This document shows positions 5,574 through 5,832 of a stretch of DNA of 5,832 bases, one piece after another. The stretch is from Candidatus Sodaliphilus fimicaballi. Its GTDB lineage: Bacteria > Bacteroidota > Bacteroidia > Bacteroidales > Muribaculaceae. The stretch is from assembly GCA_018065165.1 (NCBI GenBank), contig JAGHTV010000339.1, forward strand, positions 1 to 5,832, in the 5' to 3' direction. The first letter of the stretch is position 1. Each line of letters opens with the position of its first letter. The translations under genes were made by a program, and so were the position numbers. The notes beneath the pieces are model-generated. The model ran no database searches, had not been told where the DNA came from, and saw nothing but the letters and a program-made list of their open reading frames with translations.

Positions 5574-5666
5574 ATCACGCACAGAAATCAGAGTCGTCTA
5601 ATCCAAAGAGCGTTATTAGTAACTATTCAGGTATCTTTCTGAGATATATCCAAACTGGCAGCACTA

Positions 5667-5832
5667 TCAATGGGCTACGTTTTTAGAATATCGAAATATC
5701 AAAAGAGACAGTTGTAGCACTTCGCAAGCGTCATTTGATAGACGTTCAAACGCACCGAACGCTTGTTTCTGTTCCTCTTCTGTCATGCCTGTACCTGTAT
5801 CTTCAACGACCAGTGTCAGAACTCCATTATCA
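5667..5832 (-). pseudogene. Sensor histidine kinase fragment, truncated within the ATPase domain
   Basis: The frame enters from the right edge and ends at a TGA complementary to 5667-5669, giving 54 visible residues. Residues 1-35 (down to about 5727) are clearly HATPase_c: 'LTLVVEDTGTGMTEEEQKQAF' holds the D-x-G-x-G box that contacts ATP, and GAFERLSND follows as in many Bacteroidales hybrid or sensor kinases. A normal kinase would continue within about ten residues to GFGLGL (the G2 box) and about 50 more residues. Here residues 36-54 (CEVLQLSLLIFRYSKNVAH) show no such box, and no other minus-strand frame down to 5580 recovers it. The similarity therefore stops abruptly and the product would probably not bind ATP normally. 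The upstream part is outside the window, so I cannot say whether the rest is intact. Confidence 0.75.

Larger units (their letters stand above)
5264..5666. other. Repeat-rich spacer upstream of the DUF456 gene, no gene seen
   Basis: This 403-base AT-rich spacer contains the right arm of the long inverted repeat and three AT-rich repeats, listed separately. Nearest the DUF456 start are a GTTAAC (5298-5303) and a 10-base palindrome AGTTGCAACT (5313-5322), which could be regulatory, but I find no clean promoter there. The stretch 5576-5666 holds no recognised gene or repeat; all three minus-strand frames after the kinase remnant are broken by stops. Confidence 0.7.

Noticed and set aside
5580..5727. 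Frameshifted continuation of the histidine kinase
   Set aside because: I translated the other minus-strand frames and found no GFGLGL-like box or other ATPase motifs, so a simple frameshift does not explain the break.

Overview
The window looks like chromosomal DNA of a gut-type Bacteroidales bacterium (Bacteroidota; Prevotella/Bacteroides/Muribaculaceae-like, genus not resolvable from this sequence). The support is: promoter boxes of the Bacteroidota sigma-ABfr type (TAnnTTTG), no strong Shine-Dalgarno sequences, a Bacteroidota-style lipoprotein, a large secreted GLUG-repeat protein ending in a type IX secretion-like sorting tail, and AT-rich intergenic DNA full of 'GATTAnACT'-type repeats.

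Layout, left to right. (1) 1-546, minus strand: 5' part of a DUF1349 lipoprotein gene that runs off the left edge. It is divergent from the next gene and has a clear -7 box. (2) 547-1234: a 0.7 kb repeat-rich intergenic region. It holds one arm of a long inverted repeat, AT-rich direct repeats, two 83-bp GC-rich structured modules about 88% identical to each other, a small dyad, and the promoter of the large gene. (3) 1235-4615, plus strand: a 1126-residue secreted protein with a signal peptide, an unrecognised N-terminal region, about 14 GLUG-type repeats and a C-terminal sorting domain. (4) 4616-4744: a hairpin, a strong intrinsic terminator that can work in both directions, and seven tandem hexamers that abut the stop codon of the next gene. 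(5) 4745-5263, minus strand: a DUF456 integral membrane protein convergent with the large gene. (6) 5264-5666: a second repeat-rich spacer with the other arm of the inverted repeat and further AT-rich repeats. (7) 5667-5832, minus strand: the end of a sensor histidine kinase reading frame that loses family similarity in the middle of the ATPase domain, so probably a truncated remnant.

The genes do not form an operon: each has its own orientation and spacer, and no shared pathway is evident beyond an envelope/surface theme (lipoprotein, secreted repeat protein, membrane protein). The most unusual content is non-coding. A GC-rich module with compensatory base changes between its two copies, one of which interrupts an AT-rich repeat that is intact elsewhere in the window, suggests a small, possibly mobile, structured repeat. 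A long inverted repeat brackets the 4.6 kb between the two spacers.
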